A DNA stretch of 64,000 nt from positions 1 through 64,000 of the forward strand of contig NZ_JAUSRH010000005.1 in NCBI RefSeq assembly GCF_030811715.1, given 5' to 3'. This document shows positions 1 through 7,427 of this stretch, piece by piece (positions within the stretch are counted from its first letter, which is position 1; each line of letters starts with the position of its first letter). This DNA is from Sinomonas atrocyanea (GTDB lineage Bacteria > Actinomycetota > Actinomycetes > Actinomycetales > Micrococcaceae). Both the position numbers and the translations under genes were made by a program. Below the pieces are notes generated by a model. The model searched no databases, was not told where the DNA came from, and worked only from the letters and a program-made list of their open reading frames with translations.

Positions 1-1
1 C

Positions 2-136
2 CGCACGGACGGTGCCGGGAAGCACGAACGGCCCTGGCCCGCACGGACGGTGCCGGGAAGCACGAACGGCCCTGGCCCGCACGGACGGTGCCGGGAAGCA
101 CGAACGGCCCTGGCCCGCACGGACGGTGCCGGGCAG
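2..136. repeat. 38-bp tandem repeat array (about 3.5 units)
   Basis: Units start at 2, 40, 78 and 116 with an exact 38-bp period. The first three are identical and the fourth diverges after about 18 bases. Each unit carries the arm cacgaacggccctggcc, which can pair with the single complementary arm at 144-166. The array lies just downstream of the minus-strand AhpD-like gene, so it looks like a multiplied half of a transcription terminator. It may continue to the left of the window. Confidence 0.9.
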
Positions 137-166
137 CACCGGTCGTGCGGGCCAGGGCCGGTCGTG
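99..166. terminator. Large nested stem-loop, probable terminator of the AhpD-like gene
   Basis: The 23-base arm 99-121 pairs with 144-166 with two mismatches. Inside it cggtgc (125-130) pairs with gcaccg (137-142). There is no long T run, so this may be a GC-rich actinobacterial terminator acting in both directions. The left arm is the same sequence that is tandemly repeated upstream. Confidence 0.6.
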
Positions 167-175
167 GGAAAGAGG

Positions 176-655
176 CTAGGGCTGGACCTTGTGCCGGCTC
201 ACGATCGAGACGCGGTTGAACGCGTTCATCGTCACCGCCGCCCAGGCCAGCGCGGAGAACCGGGCGTCGCCGAGCTCGGCGCGGGCCTTGGCCAGCGTGT
301 TGAGCCGCTCCTCGTCGTCGGGCAGGAGCGTGACGGCCTCGGCGACGTCGAGCGCGGCGCGCTCGAGCACCGTGAACAGCCCCGCCTCCCGCCACGCCGG
401 CAGGACGTGCAGCTTCCGCTCGGGCACGCCCGCCTCGACCGCGAGCCGCCCGTGCAGGTCGAGGCAGTACGCGCAGCCGTTGATCTGCGAGATCCGCACC
501 GAGGCGAGTTCGACGACGGCGCGCGGCAGCCCGGCGTCGTCCGTCGCCTTGCGCACGGCGAGGGTGAGGCCGTTGAGGGCCTTCCACGCCGCGGGGTCCG
601 ACTTGTCGAGGTAGAAGGAGGGCTCATCAGTGAGGTCCGGGACTGCGTTGGTCAT
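176..655 (-). CDS. Carboxymuconolactone decarboxylase / AhpD-family protein
   Basis: 159 aa with the AhpD-type active-site motif CAYC followed by LDLH (CxxC plus downstream His). This places it with peroxidase-like alkylhydroperoxidase members rather than with true carboxymuconolactone decarboxylase, which lacks the cysteine pair. Such proteins reduce peroxides with the help of a thiol partner in the cytoplasm; the substrate here cannot be told. The ATG start gives the expected family length. It lies downstream of pobA on the same strand, separated by a hairpin at 666-692, so it is probably transcribed separately or only partly by read-through. Confidence 0.85.
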   Translation of the reverse strand: MTNAVPDLTDEPSFYLDKSDPAAWKALNGLTLAVRKATDDAGLPRAVVELASVRISQINGCAYCLDLHGRLAVEAGVPERKLHVLPAWREAGLFTVLERAALDVAEAVTLLPDDEERLNTLAKARAELGDARFSALAWAAVTMNAFNRVSIVSRHKVQP

Positions 656-665
656 GGACCCATCT

Positions 666-692
666 TCGCCCGCGGCCCCTCGCCGCGGGCGA
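666..692. terminator. Hairpin between pobA and the AhpD-like gene
   Basis: Perfect 10-bp inverted repeat (tcgcccgcgg / ccgcgggcga) with a 7-base loop, just downstream of the pobA stop codon. Likely ends or attenuates pobA transcription. Confidence 0.6.
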
Positions 693-709
693 ACGGCGCG
701 GCAGCCCGA

Positions 710-1900
710 CTACTTGCCCTGCCACCCCGTGTAGCACTCGGCGATGTAGGCGCGGCCGTGCTCGGACTCGAGCAGCGAGCGGAGCTCCCCGAGCTGGCGG
801 GCGCGGAAGAAGTCGTGGTTCTCCTCGCTCGGGACGGTGTGGAGGAGCGTGGTCATCCAGTAGGAGAAGTACTGGGCCTTCCAGACGCGGTCGAGGGCGC
901 GGTCCGAGTAGGTGTCGATCAGCGCGGTCGAGCCGGACTTGAAGTAGGAGTCGAGGGACTCGAAGAGGAGCTTGACGTCGTGCAGGGCGAGGTTGAGGCC
1001 CTTGGCGCCCGTGGGCGGGACGGTGTGGGCGGCGTCGCCGGCGAGGAACAGGTTCCCGTGCCGCATCGGCGCCTGGACGAACGAGCGGAACGGCAGCACG
1101 ACCTTGTCCGTGATCGGCCCTTCCTTCAGCTCGAAGCCGTTGCCGTTGACCCGCAGGCGCAGCTGCTCCCAGATCTGCTCATCGGTCCAGTCGGCCGGAT
1201 TGGTGGTCGGGTCGCACTGGAAGTACATGCGCTGCATGGTGTCGGTGCGCTGCGAGATGAGAGCGAAGCCGTGGGCCGAGTTGGCGTAGATGAGCTCGGG
1301 GGCGCTGCGCGGGGCCTCGGTGAGGATGCCGAACCACGCGAACGGGTAGGCGTTGAAGTACGTCTTGCGGCCGGACTCCGGGATCTGGTGGCGGCAGTAC
1401 GAGCGGGACCCGTCGGCGCCGACGAGGATCTGGGCGCGCAGCTCGAAGTCGTGCCCGTCCGCGTCGGTGAAGTAGACCTTGGGGGTGCCGAGCAGGTCGT
1501 AGACGTCGGTGTTGGAGCACGAATAGCGCACGTCGCCGCCGTCGGCCTCGCGGCGGGCGGCGAGGTCGTCGAAGACGTCGTTCTGCGGGTACAGCCACAC
1601 CGACTGGCCCACGAGGCCCTTGAAGTCGATGCGGTGGCCCTCGCCGTTGACCCGGAACTCGGTGCCCTCGTGCTCGTGGCCGTTGCGGAGCACGTTGTCC
1701 ACGCCCGAGTTCACGAGGAGATCCACGGAGCCGGCCTCGAGGATGCCGGCGCGGATGGTGGCGGAGATCTCCGCGCGGCTGCGGATCTCCACGACCGTGC
1801 TCTCGATGCCCGCCTGGTGCAGGAGGTGGGAGAGCATGAGGCCTGCGGGGCCTGCGCCCATGATGGCCACCTGGGTGGTGATGACGGTGCGATCGCCCAT
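710..1900 (-). CDS. pobA: 4-hydroxybenzoate 3-monooxygenase (p-hydroxybenzoate hydroxylase)
   Basis: 396 aa, close to the usual 394 of PobA. It converts 4-hydroxybenzoate to protocatechuate using NAD(P)H and O2. The N-terminal FAD-binding motif GAGPAG is near residue 15, the DG motif (GADGSRSYCRHQ) sits mid-protein, and the second FAD motif LAGDAAHTVPPTGAKGLNLA is characteristic of this enzyme. The start chosen is the ATG after AAAGGAAC; a longer in-frame reading exists upstream but lacks family similarity. An IclR-type regulator lies 160 bp upstream in the same direction, with a TTCC-N7-GGAA palindrome between them, which fits inducible control by 4-hydroxybenzoate. Protocatechuate ring-cleavage genes are not in this window. 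Confidence 0.95.
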   Translation of the reverse strand: MGDRTVITTQVAIMGAGPAGLMLSHLLHQAGIESTVVEIRSRAEISATIRAGILEAGSVDLLVNSGVDNVLRNGHEHEGTEFRVNGEGHRIDFKGLVGQSVWLYPQNDVFDDLAARREADGGDVRYSCSNTDVYDLLGTPKVYFTDADGHDFELRAQILVGADGSRSYCRHQIPESGRKTYFNAYPFAWFGILTEAPRSAPELIYANSAHGFALISQRTDTMQRMYFQCDPTTNPADWTDEQIWEQLRLRVNGNGFELKEGPITDKVVLPFRSFVQAPMRHGNLFLAGDAAHTVPPTGAKGLNLALHDVKLLFESLDSYFKSGSTALIDTYSDRALDRVWKAQYFSYWMTTLLHTVPSEENHDFFRARQLGELRSLLESEHGRAYIAECYTGWQGK

Positions 1901-2002
1901 GATCGTTCCTTTCGGGTTCTTCGGGGCACGGGACCGGCGGGATCCGCTGCGGCGTGCGTCTCCCTCGAGTGTGACGCGGCTCGCTCGCCCGGCGAACTGA
2001 GA

Positions 2003-2017
2003 TTCCGTTGATCGGAA
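2003..2017. promoter_or_regulatory. Putative IclR-type operator upstream of pobA
   Basis: Inverted repeat ttccgttgatcggaa (TTCCG-N5-CGGAA), 102 bp upstream of the pobA start and just after the end of the regulator gene. Spacing and symmetry suit an IclR-family dimer site. The same TTCC-N7-GGAA form recurs at 4797, 12974 and 62887. Confidence 0.55.
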
Positions 2018-2060
2018 CCAGGACGGAAAAACGAGAGCATCGGTATCGCCGCCGCGCCCC

Positions 2061-2810
2061 CTACTCCCCCGGCGCCCCGAGCTGCCGCCCGATCCCGCGG
2101 GCGGCCGTCTTGAGGGGCGGCACCAGCTGCTGCATCCGCACCTCCGCGAGAGGTACGACGACGCCGATCGCCGCCACCGCGCGCCGCTGGCGGTCGTAGA
2201 TGGGAACCGCAATGCCCCACGTGTCAGGATCGACCACGCCGGCGAGCTCGGCGTACCCATGGGTCGCGGCGGCGGCGAGGAGCTGGCGCACGTGCTCGGT
2301 GGTCGCCTTGCCGGTCGGGTCGCGGAAGCGCGCGAGGTAGGCGGCCTGGACGTGCGGCGGCTGGGCGGACATGAGCGCCACCCCCGCGGAGGAGACGTGC
2401 ACCGGCATGCGCCCTGCCACCTTGGCCCGGTTCGCCACGGAGCCGCGCCGCGAGAGGCGCTCGACGAACAGGACGTCGTCCCCCTGCAGCACCGCGAGGT
2501 TCACGTTCTGGTTGAGGACCTGGTGGATGTCGTCCATGAACGGCAGGGCGGCCTGGCGCAGCACGAGCGTGGGCGAGTTGCGGTTCACGAGCTCCCACAG
2601 CCGCAGCCCCAGCTGGACCTTGCCGCCGGGCGCCTGCTCGAGGAGGCGGTGGCCGGCCAGCTGGTTGACCAGCCGGTGCGCGCTCGTGAGCGGCAGGCCC
2701 GCGCGCGCGGCCAGCTCGCCGAGCGGCAGGGAGCTGACGCCCTCGGGGAACGCCTCCAGGATGCGCACCACGCGGTCCACCACCGAGTCCCCGGACCCCG
2801 AGTTGGCCAT
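2061..2810 (-). CDS. IclR-family transcriptional regulator, probable pobA regulator
   Basis: 249 aa. The N-terminal winged helix (LGELAARAGLPLTSAHRLVNQL, about residues 26-47) is followed by the IclR effector domain (from about residue 75, ending LKTAARGIGRQLG). The start at 2810 follows GGAGGGG; an ATG 33 bases upstream would add an unlikely glycine-rich extension. Co-oriented and 160 bp upstream of pobA, it probably senses 4-hydroxybenzoate and acts at the palindrome 2003-2017. PobR proteins of the IclR family are known from other bacteria; whether this one activates or represses cannot be read from sequence. Confidence 0.88.
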   Translation of the reverse strand: MANSGSGDSVVDRVVRILEAFPEGVSSLPLGELAARAGLPLTSAHRLVNQLAGHRLLEQAPGGKVQLGLRLWELVNRNSPTLVLRQAALPFMDDIHQVLNQNVNLAVLQGDDVLFVERLSRRGSVANRAKVAGRMPVHVSSAGVALMSAQPPHVQAAYLARFRDPTGKATTEHVRQLLAAAATHGYAELAGVVDPDTWGIAVPIYDRQRRAVAAIGVVVPLAEVRMQQLVPPLKTAARGIGRQLGAPGE

Positions 2811-2892
2811 GGCTCCCCCTCCGTTGCTGGCGGCCGATTCCATTCAATGGTCCCACGGACAACGGGGGTCAGCTCCGCCCAGAAGGTGGGCC

Positions 2893-3972
2893 TCAGACGG
2901 CGCGCGGGGCACGCGGGCGCACGAGGGTGGCCCACAGGTGCCACAGCATGCCGAGGAACGCCGCCGTGAACGCGGCGACGGCGACCCACAGCTCGGCCCG
3001 GCCGATGAACTCGACGATCGGGAGCCGGTCCGCCCGGCCGAGGTAGATGCCGGCCACGGCATACATGCCGAGGGGGAAGATCACGCTCCACAGGCCGGGC
3101 TCGTACGCGAGCGGGACGCGGTGCACGAGGTGCCGCCACCAGCCGGCGGCCAGGAGCACGGGAAAGAGCCAGGACGCGAACGCCCAGAACACCACCGACG
3201 CCCCGGCCACGAGCCCCCGCGTCGCGTCGGCCATGGGCGCGCCGGCCATCTCGGCGATCCGCGCCCCGGCCAGGACGCTGATCGCCATGGCTCCCATCGC
3301 CACGAAATAGTGCGGCCGCAGGTCCTCGGGCCGGATGGGATAGGTCATGAGCCGCAGGGACACGAAGATGCCCACGGCGGCATAAAGGATGAGCCCCACC
3401 GACCAGGCCACCACGGCGACGAGGGCGAGGGCCGGCCGCCAGTCGTCCCCGGCCGCCGGCTCGAGCGACGCCGAGGCCACCGCCACCGACTGGCTCGCGA
3501 CGCACCAGATGAACCACGACCCGTTCGCGTGCCGCACCACGGGCCGCTCCTCCCGGCCCAGCACCGCGGTCCACGGCACCACATAGCCGAGCACCGCCCA
3601 CACGGCCGCGGACACGGCGAGGAGCGCCGCGGTCGCGCCCAGCCAGCCGGCCATCCCGAGGCGGACGCCGAGCACGTTCGTCCCGGCGATGAACGTGAAG
3701 AAGCCGAACGCCCGCCCTGGGTCGAGGAAGTCGCGGGTCATGTCGGCGCGGAACCCCACGAGCCTCGCGAGGCTCAGGACCAGGATCACCGCGTACGAGA
3801 GGGCGCAGACCGCGAGCAGCGCGGACGAGAGCCAGTAGATGCCCTCGAGCTCGAGGCCCACGGAGATGATCCCCGAGGCCATCGTGAGCGCGAAGTACCC
3901 AGGAGTGAGGGTCTGCACCGCCGCGCCCACGCGGGCTCCGAAGGCCTTCGGCAGGGTCGCGGCGGCGCTCAT
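2893..3972 (-). CDS. TehA/SLAC1-type TDT-family transporter
   Basis: 359 aa with about ten hydrophobic helices and the typical TDT signatures (ALTMASGIISVG near the N-terminus, GFFTFIAGTNVLG, NGSWFIW). The family exports or channels C4-dicarboxylates, sulfite or tellurite-related anions through the membrane. The short C-terminal tail is basic. The start lies 72 bp from the divergent hutD-like gene, so both promoters share that gap. Substrate unknown. Confidence 0.85.
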   Translation of the reverse strand: MSAAATLPKAFGARVGAAVQTLTPGYFALTMASGIISVGLELEGIYWLSSALLAVCALSYAVILVLSLARLVGFRADMTRDFLDPGRAFGFFTFIAGTNVLGVRLGMAGWLGATAALLAVSAAVWAVLGYVVPWTAVLGREERPVVRHANGSWFIWCVASQSVAVASASLEPAAGDDWRPALALVAVVAWSVGLILYAAVGIFVSLRLMTYPIRPEDLRPHYFVAMGAMAISVLAGARIAEMAGAPMADATRGLVAGASVVFWAFASWLFPVLLAAGWWRHLVHRVPLAYEPGLWSVIFPLGMYAVAGIYLGRADRLPIVEFIGRAELWVAVAAFTAAFLGMLWHLWATLVRPRAPRAV

Positions 3973-4043
3973 GGCACCCAGCTTAGGCCGCCTCCGCGCG
4001 GCCTCCCGCCCCGTAGCCTTGGAGCACCGACGGAAGGACGCCC

Positions 4044-4670
4044 ATGCCCGCGCACATCATCCGCTTCGCCGACCTCTCCCCCGCCCGCTGGCGCAACGGC
4101 GGCGGGACAACCGTCGAGATCGCCCGCGGGCGCACCCACACCCGTGCCGACCCGGCCGGCAACGACCGCGCCGCCGGCGAGGACTGGGACTGGGACTGGC
4201 GGCTCAGCATCGCCGACGTGGACCGCGCCGGCGACTTCTCCACGTTCGAGGGCATGGACCGGGTCCTCACCGTGATCGACGGCGAGCTGCTCGTCCTCAC
4301 GGTCGACGGCCGCGAGCACGGGCTCGAGCGCTACCGCCCCCTGAGGTTCGACGGCGGCGCGCCCGCGAGCGCGGTGCTCCCCACCGGCCCCATCCGCGAC
4401 CTCAACCTCATCACCCGCCGCGGGGCCTGCTCGGGGTACGTAACCATCCTCGAGCTGTCCAAGAAGCGCTCCCTCCCGCTCGGGCCGGGCCAGCTCGGCG
4501 TCCTCCTGCAGGGCGACGCCGTGGCCGCGCCGGGTGGGGATACCGCAGACGACCCCGGCACTCCCCTCGCGCGCTACGACACCGTGGTCGGCGGCGAACC
4601 TGCCCCGACCGTGAGCGGCCGCGGCTTCCTGGCCGTGGTCTCGGTGGAGGCCGAGCAGCCGGACGAATAG
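4044..4670 (+). CDS. hutD: HutD-family protein
   Basis: 208 aa, cupin-like HutD family. The motifs WRNGGGTTVEIA at the N-terminus and WRLSIADVDRAGDFSTFEGMDR (residues about 51-72) are diagnostic. HutD is linked to histidine utilisation in proteobacteria, where it may limit hut operon over-induction, but no hut genes are seen here, so the role is open. The start follows GGAAGGACGCCC. A large inverted repeat (4691-4770) follows the stop. Confidence 0.88.
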   Translation: MPAHIIRFADLSPARWRNGGGTTVEIARGRTHTRADPAGNDRAAGEDWDWDWRLSIADVDRAGDFSTFEGMDRVLTVIDGELLVLTVDGREHGLERYRPLRFDGGAPASAVLPTGPIRDLNLITRRGACSGYVTILELSKKRSLPLGPGQLGVLLQGDAVAAPGGDTADDPGTPLARYDTVVGGEPAPTVSGRGFLAVVSVEAEQPDE

Positions 4671-4690
4671 CCCCGGGCGTGCCGACACAA

Positions 4691-4770
4691 CCGGGCATTT
4701 CGACACAACTCAGGGCCCAGATCCGGCCTCATCTGCCGCAGGAGCTGCCGAGTTGTGTCGATATGCCCGG
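4691..4770. repeat. Intergenic inverted repeat with 21-base arms
   Basis: Arms 4691-4711 and 4750-4770 match at 20 of 21 positions as reverse complements (core gcatttcgacacaactc). The 38-base centre is GC rich. A further gacacaaccgggc partly repeats the arm at 4684. It lies between two co-directional genes and could be a terminator, but its length and the outward TTGTGTCG core look more like a dispersed REP/MITE-type element. Confidence 0.75.
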
Positions 4771-4796
4771 CGCCTGGGCGCACCGCCCCGGAGCAC

Positions 4797-4811
4797 TTCC
4801 ACCCAGCGGAA
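4797..4811. promoter_or_regulatory. TTCC-N7-GGAA palindrome upstream of the HD-domain gene
   Basis: ttccacccagcggaa, 45 bp before the ATG at 4856. The same spacing class as the sites at 2003, 12974 and 62887, with an IclR-type gene (5636) just downstream of the target gene. Confidence 0.4.
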
Positions 4812-4855
4812 GCGGACGGTGGCGCGGGCCACGCCCGCCGCGGTGGACTGGTCCC

Positions 4856-5566
4856 ATGGCTCTCAAGCACACCGCGACCGCCAACCACGTGGGCCGCGAC
4901 GTGAGCGCGTCCATCCCCGACGAGGCGGACGGCGTGTTCAGCCTGGCCGACGGGCTCGGGGGAGAGCTCGATGTCGAGCTGGCACGGATCTGGCCGCGGG
5001 CCGTGGTGCACCTGGGCGTGCGCAGCAACGACGCGCACACGCTCTACGCCGTGGCGATCGCCCGGTCGCTGCTCGCGGCGCACCCCGAGGCCGACGCCGG
5101 CGTGGTGCTCCCGGCGATCATGCTGCACGACATCGGCTGGTCCAAGGTCCCCCCGGACGAGGTGCTCGAGGCCATCGCGCCCGGCGGCGGCCGGCCGGAC
5201 CTCGTGCTGCTGCACGAGAAGGAAGGCGCACGGCTCGCCGAGGGGATCCTCGCCGAGGCGGGCGTGCCGCACGAGCGGGCGGAACGGATCGTGGAGATCA
5301 TCGACGGGCACGACTCCCGCCGGGAGGCCCTCTCGATCGAGGACGCGATCGTCAAGGACGCGGACAAGACGTGGCGGCTCACCCCGCACGGGCTGGACAC
5401 GGTCATGGACTGGTTCGGGCTCGACCGCGGGCAGGCGCTCCGCCTGTGCGCCTCGCGCGTGAACGGGCACCTGTTCACCGACGCCGCGCAGGCGCTCGCC
5501 CGAGGCCTTGCGGCCGTCGAGTCGGCCAACCTGTGGCCGGAGCGGGCGGCGCTAGAGTTGCCCTAG
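4856..5566 (+). CDS. HD-domain hydrolase
   Basis: 236 aa. The metal-binding HD motif is in AIMLHDIGWSK (residues about 84-94) with an upstream His (residue about 52) and a downstream GHDSRR and DADK, giving the H...HD...D pattern of the HD superfamily, usually phosphohydrolases of nucleotides or related phosphates. The ATG at 4856 was chosen because upstream in-frame sequence runs back through hutD and the repeat. It is followed 69 bp later by an IclR regulator on the same strand. The specific substrate is not recognisable. Confidence 0.8.
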   Translation: MALKHTATANHVGRDVSASIPDEADGVFSLADGLGGELDVELARIWPRAVVHLGVRSNDAHTLYAVAIARSLLAAHPEADAGVVLPAIMLHDIGWSKVPPDEVLEAIAPGGGRPDLVLLHEKEGARLAEGILAEAGVPHERAERIVEIIDGHDSRREALSIEDAIVKDADKTWRLTPHGLDTVMDWFGLDRGQALRLCASRVNGHLFTDAAQALARGLAAVESANLWPERAALELP

Positions 5567-5635
5567 CCGCGGGGCGCTGGGCCCGGCAGCCCCCGCGACG
5601 GGCGGGGGCAGGCGGTCACGGGCGAGGAGGCGCGG

Positions 5636-6427
5636 ATGGCGGGCGGCAGCAGCGAGCCGGGCCGCACCGTGACGTCCAAGGCCCTCGCGATCCTCTTCGC
5701 GTTCGAGTCCGGGCGCCGGTCCCTGAGCCTGTCCGAGCTGGCCGAGGCGGCGAACCTCCCGCTGAGCACCACGCACCGGCTCGTCGGCGAGCTCGTCGAC
5801 TCAGGTGCCCTGGCCCGGGACCCGCAGGGGCGCATCCAGCTCGGGATCCGCCTGTGGGAGCTGGGCCAGAACGCCGGCCGGGCCCTGCGCGACACGGCCC
5901 GCCCGTACCTGCAGGACCTGTTCTCCCTCACAGGCGAGACCTCCCATCTGGCCATCCGGGAGGGCCACGAGGTGCTCTACATCGACAGGATCTACGGCAC
6001 CAAGCGGGTGCCGCGGGCCTCGCGCGTGGGCGGCCGGCTGCCCATGCACGCCACAGCGGTGGGCAAGGTGATCCTCGCGTTCGAGGAGGACTGGGTCCGC
6101 GACGCCTACTTCAACCGCCAGCTCGAGCAGCCCACGGCCTTCACACACGTCAACCCGGCGCGGCTCGCCGACGAGCTCGTGCAGATCCGCGAGCAGGGCT
6201 ACGCCACCACCGCCGAGGAGGTGCGCCTGGGCTCCGCCTCCCTCGCGGTCCCGGTGTTCCACACCGGCCGGATCGGCGCGGGCCTGGGCATCGTGGTCGC
6301 CTCCTCGCAGGCGGCCGGCATGCTCCGCCACCTCCCCACGCTGCGGGGCATCGCGGCCCAGATCGAGCGGGCCACCGCGCACATCCCGCTCGAGACGCTC
6401 CGCGCGAGCGCGAAGATCGAGAGGTGA
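5636..6427 (+). CDS. IclR-family transcriptional regulator
   Basis: 263 aa. The winged helix (LSELAEAANLPLSTTHRLVGEL) is near residues 32-53 and the GAF-like IclR effector domain includes RLPMHATAVGKVILA and LGIVVASSQAAGMLRHLPTLR. The ATG follows GAGGAGG. The gene is co-directional with the HD gene and is closed by a strong palindromic terminator. The effector cannot be deduced; the neighbouring TTCC-N7-GGAA site at 4797 is a candidate target. Confidence 0.88.
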   Translation: MAGGSSEPGRTVTSKALAILFAFESGRRSLSLSELAEAANLPLSTTHRLVGELVDSGALARDPQGRIQLGIRLWELGQNAGRALRDTARPYLQDLFSLTGETSHLAIREGHEVLYIDRIYGTKRVPRASRVGGRLPMHATAVGKVILAFEEDWVRDAYFNRQLEQPTAFTHVNPARLADELVQIREQGYATTAEEVRLGSASLAVPVFHTGRIGAGLGIVVASSQAAGMLRHLPTLRGIAAQIERATAHIPLETLRASAKIER

Positions 6428-6428
6428 C

Positions 6429-6460
6429 GGACGACGGCGGGCGGCCGCCCGCCGTCGTCC
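6429..6460. terminator. Palindromic terminator after the IclR gene
   Basis: 32-bp perfect palindrome starting ggacgacggcgggcgg immediately after the stop codon; it folds into a stem of about 14 bp with a tetraloop. Confidence 0.75.
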
Positions 6461-6560
6461 GCCCGGCTCCCGTGGTCGGCGCCCAGGAGGAGACCATGTC
6501 CCCTGCCCCGGCGGCTCCTGCAGGGTGAGCATGGGAGGAGGGCCAGGGATCGAGGACACG

Positions 6561-7427
6561 ATGAGGACCACCCAGGCAGGATTCAGCGCCTTCCTCCGGC
6601 GGCACTCCGTGGCCGCCTACTACGTGCTCGCCTTCGCCATCTCCTGGGGCGGGATCCTGGCCCTCCTGGGGCCCGCCGGGATGGTGATGACGGGGGCGAC
6701 GACGCCGCCTGCGGCCGGGGGCGCGCTGCTGGCGGGCCCGGCCGGGGCAGGCATGATCCTCACGGCAGTCCTCGAGGGGAAGGCCGGGTTCCGGGAGCTG
6801 GCGCGCAGGCTGCGCCGCTGGCGCGTTGGGGGCCGGTGGTACGCCGTGGCCCTCCTGACCGGGCCGCTGGTCATGCTCGCGACCGCGGCTGCGATCTCGC
6901 TCGCTGTCCCGGGCTTCTATGGCGGCTTCGCGTCCCCGGGCGACCTGTGGAGCACGGTGGCGGGCGCGCTCGCGGTGGGCGTCTCGGTGGGGATCTTCGA
7001 GGAACTCGGCTGGACGGGGTTCGCGCTGCCGAGGCTGCGGCGGCGGCACGGCATGCTGTCCACCGGGATCCTCATGGGGGTGCTGTGGGGCGCCTGGCAC
7101 TTCCCGATGTTCGCCGGCAGCGCCGATCCTTCCGGCGTCCTGCCGCCCGCGCTCATCGTGGCCGTCTTCCTGTTCGCGTGGCTGCCGCCGTACAGGGTGC
7201 TCATGGTGTGGGTCTACGACCGCACCGGGAGCCTGTCCCTGGCGATGCTCATGCACGCCCCGATCTCGGCCACCACGCTCGTCCTGTCCGCGATGGCCTC
7301 CGAGGCGAACGGGGGCGTCGCCATCCTGTTCCCGGTGCTCGGCTGGGGCGCTGCCCTGTGGGTGATCGTGGGGGCCGTGGGCCTGGTTCAGAGACCGTCG
7401 ACGATGGCGGCGGTCGCCTCCAGGTAG
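6561..7427 (+). CDS. CPBP-family intramembrane protease
   Basis: 288 aa, integral membrane with about eight helices. The CPBP/Abi signatures are FEELGWTGFALPRL (glutamate pair plus aromatic/Arg region) and the downstream GVLWGAWHFP histidine motif, the presumed metal-binding residues of this Rce1-like family. Members process prenylated or bacteriocin-related peptides, but most bacterial ones are uncharacterised. The ATG at 6561 after CGAGG is preferred over a GTG at 6525. The last 40 bases overlap the end of the convergent ParA-like gene, which suggests that the C-terminal tail may have been lengthened by loss of an earlier stop. Confidence 0.8.
   Translation: MRTTQAGFSAFLRRHSVAAYYVLAFAISWGGILALLGPAGMVMTGATTPPAAGGALLAGPAGAGMILTAVLEGKAGFRELARRLRRWRVGGRWYAVALLTGPLVMLATAAAISLAVPGFYGGFASPGDLWSTVAGALAVGVSVGIFEELGWTGFALPRLRRRHGMLSTGILMGVLWGAWHFPMFAGSADPSGVLPPALIVAVFLFAWLPPYRVLMVWVYDRTGSLSLAMLMHAPISATTLVLSAMASEANGGVAILFPVLGWGAALWVIVGAVGLVQRPSTMAAVASR

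Noticed and set aside
50-2011. Long plus-strand reading frame opposite the AhpD-like and pobA genes
   Set aside because: It is the antisense of two well-identified genes and has Arg/Gly/Val-rich composition without domain similarity; typical of GC-rich DNA.
4684-4770. Inverted repeat as a simple terminator of hutD
   Set aside because: The 38-base loop and 21-base arms without T run fit a repeat element better; termination is not excluded.
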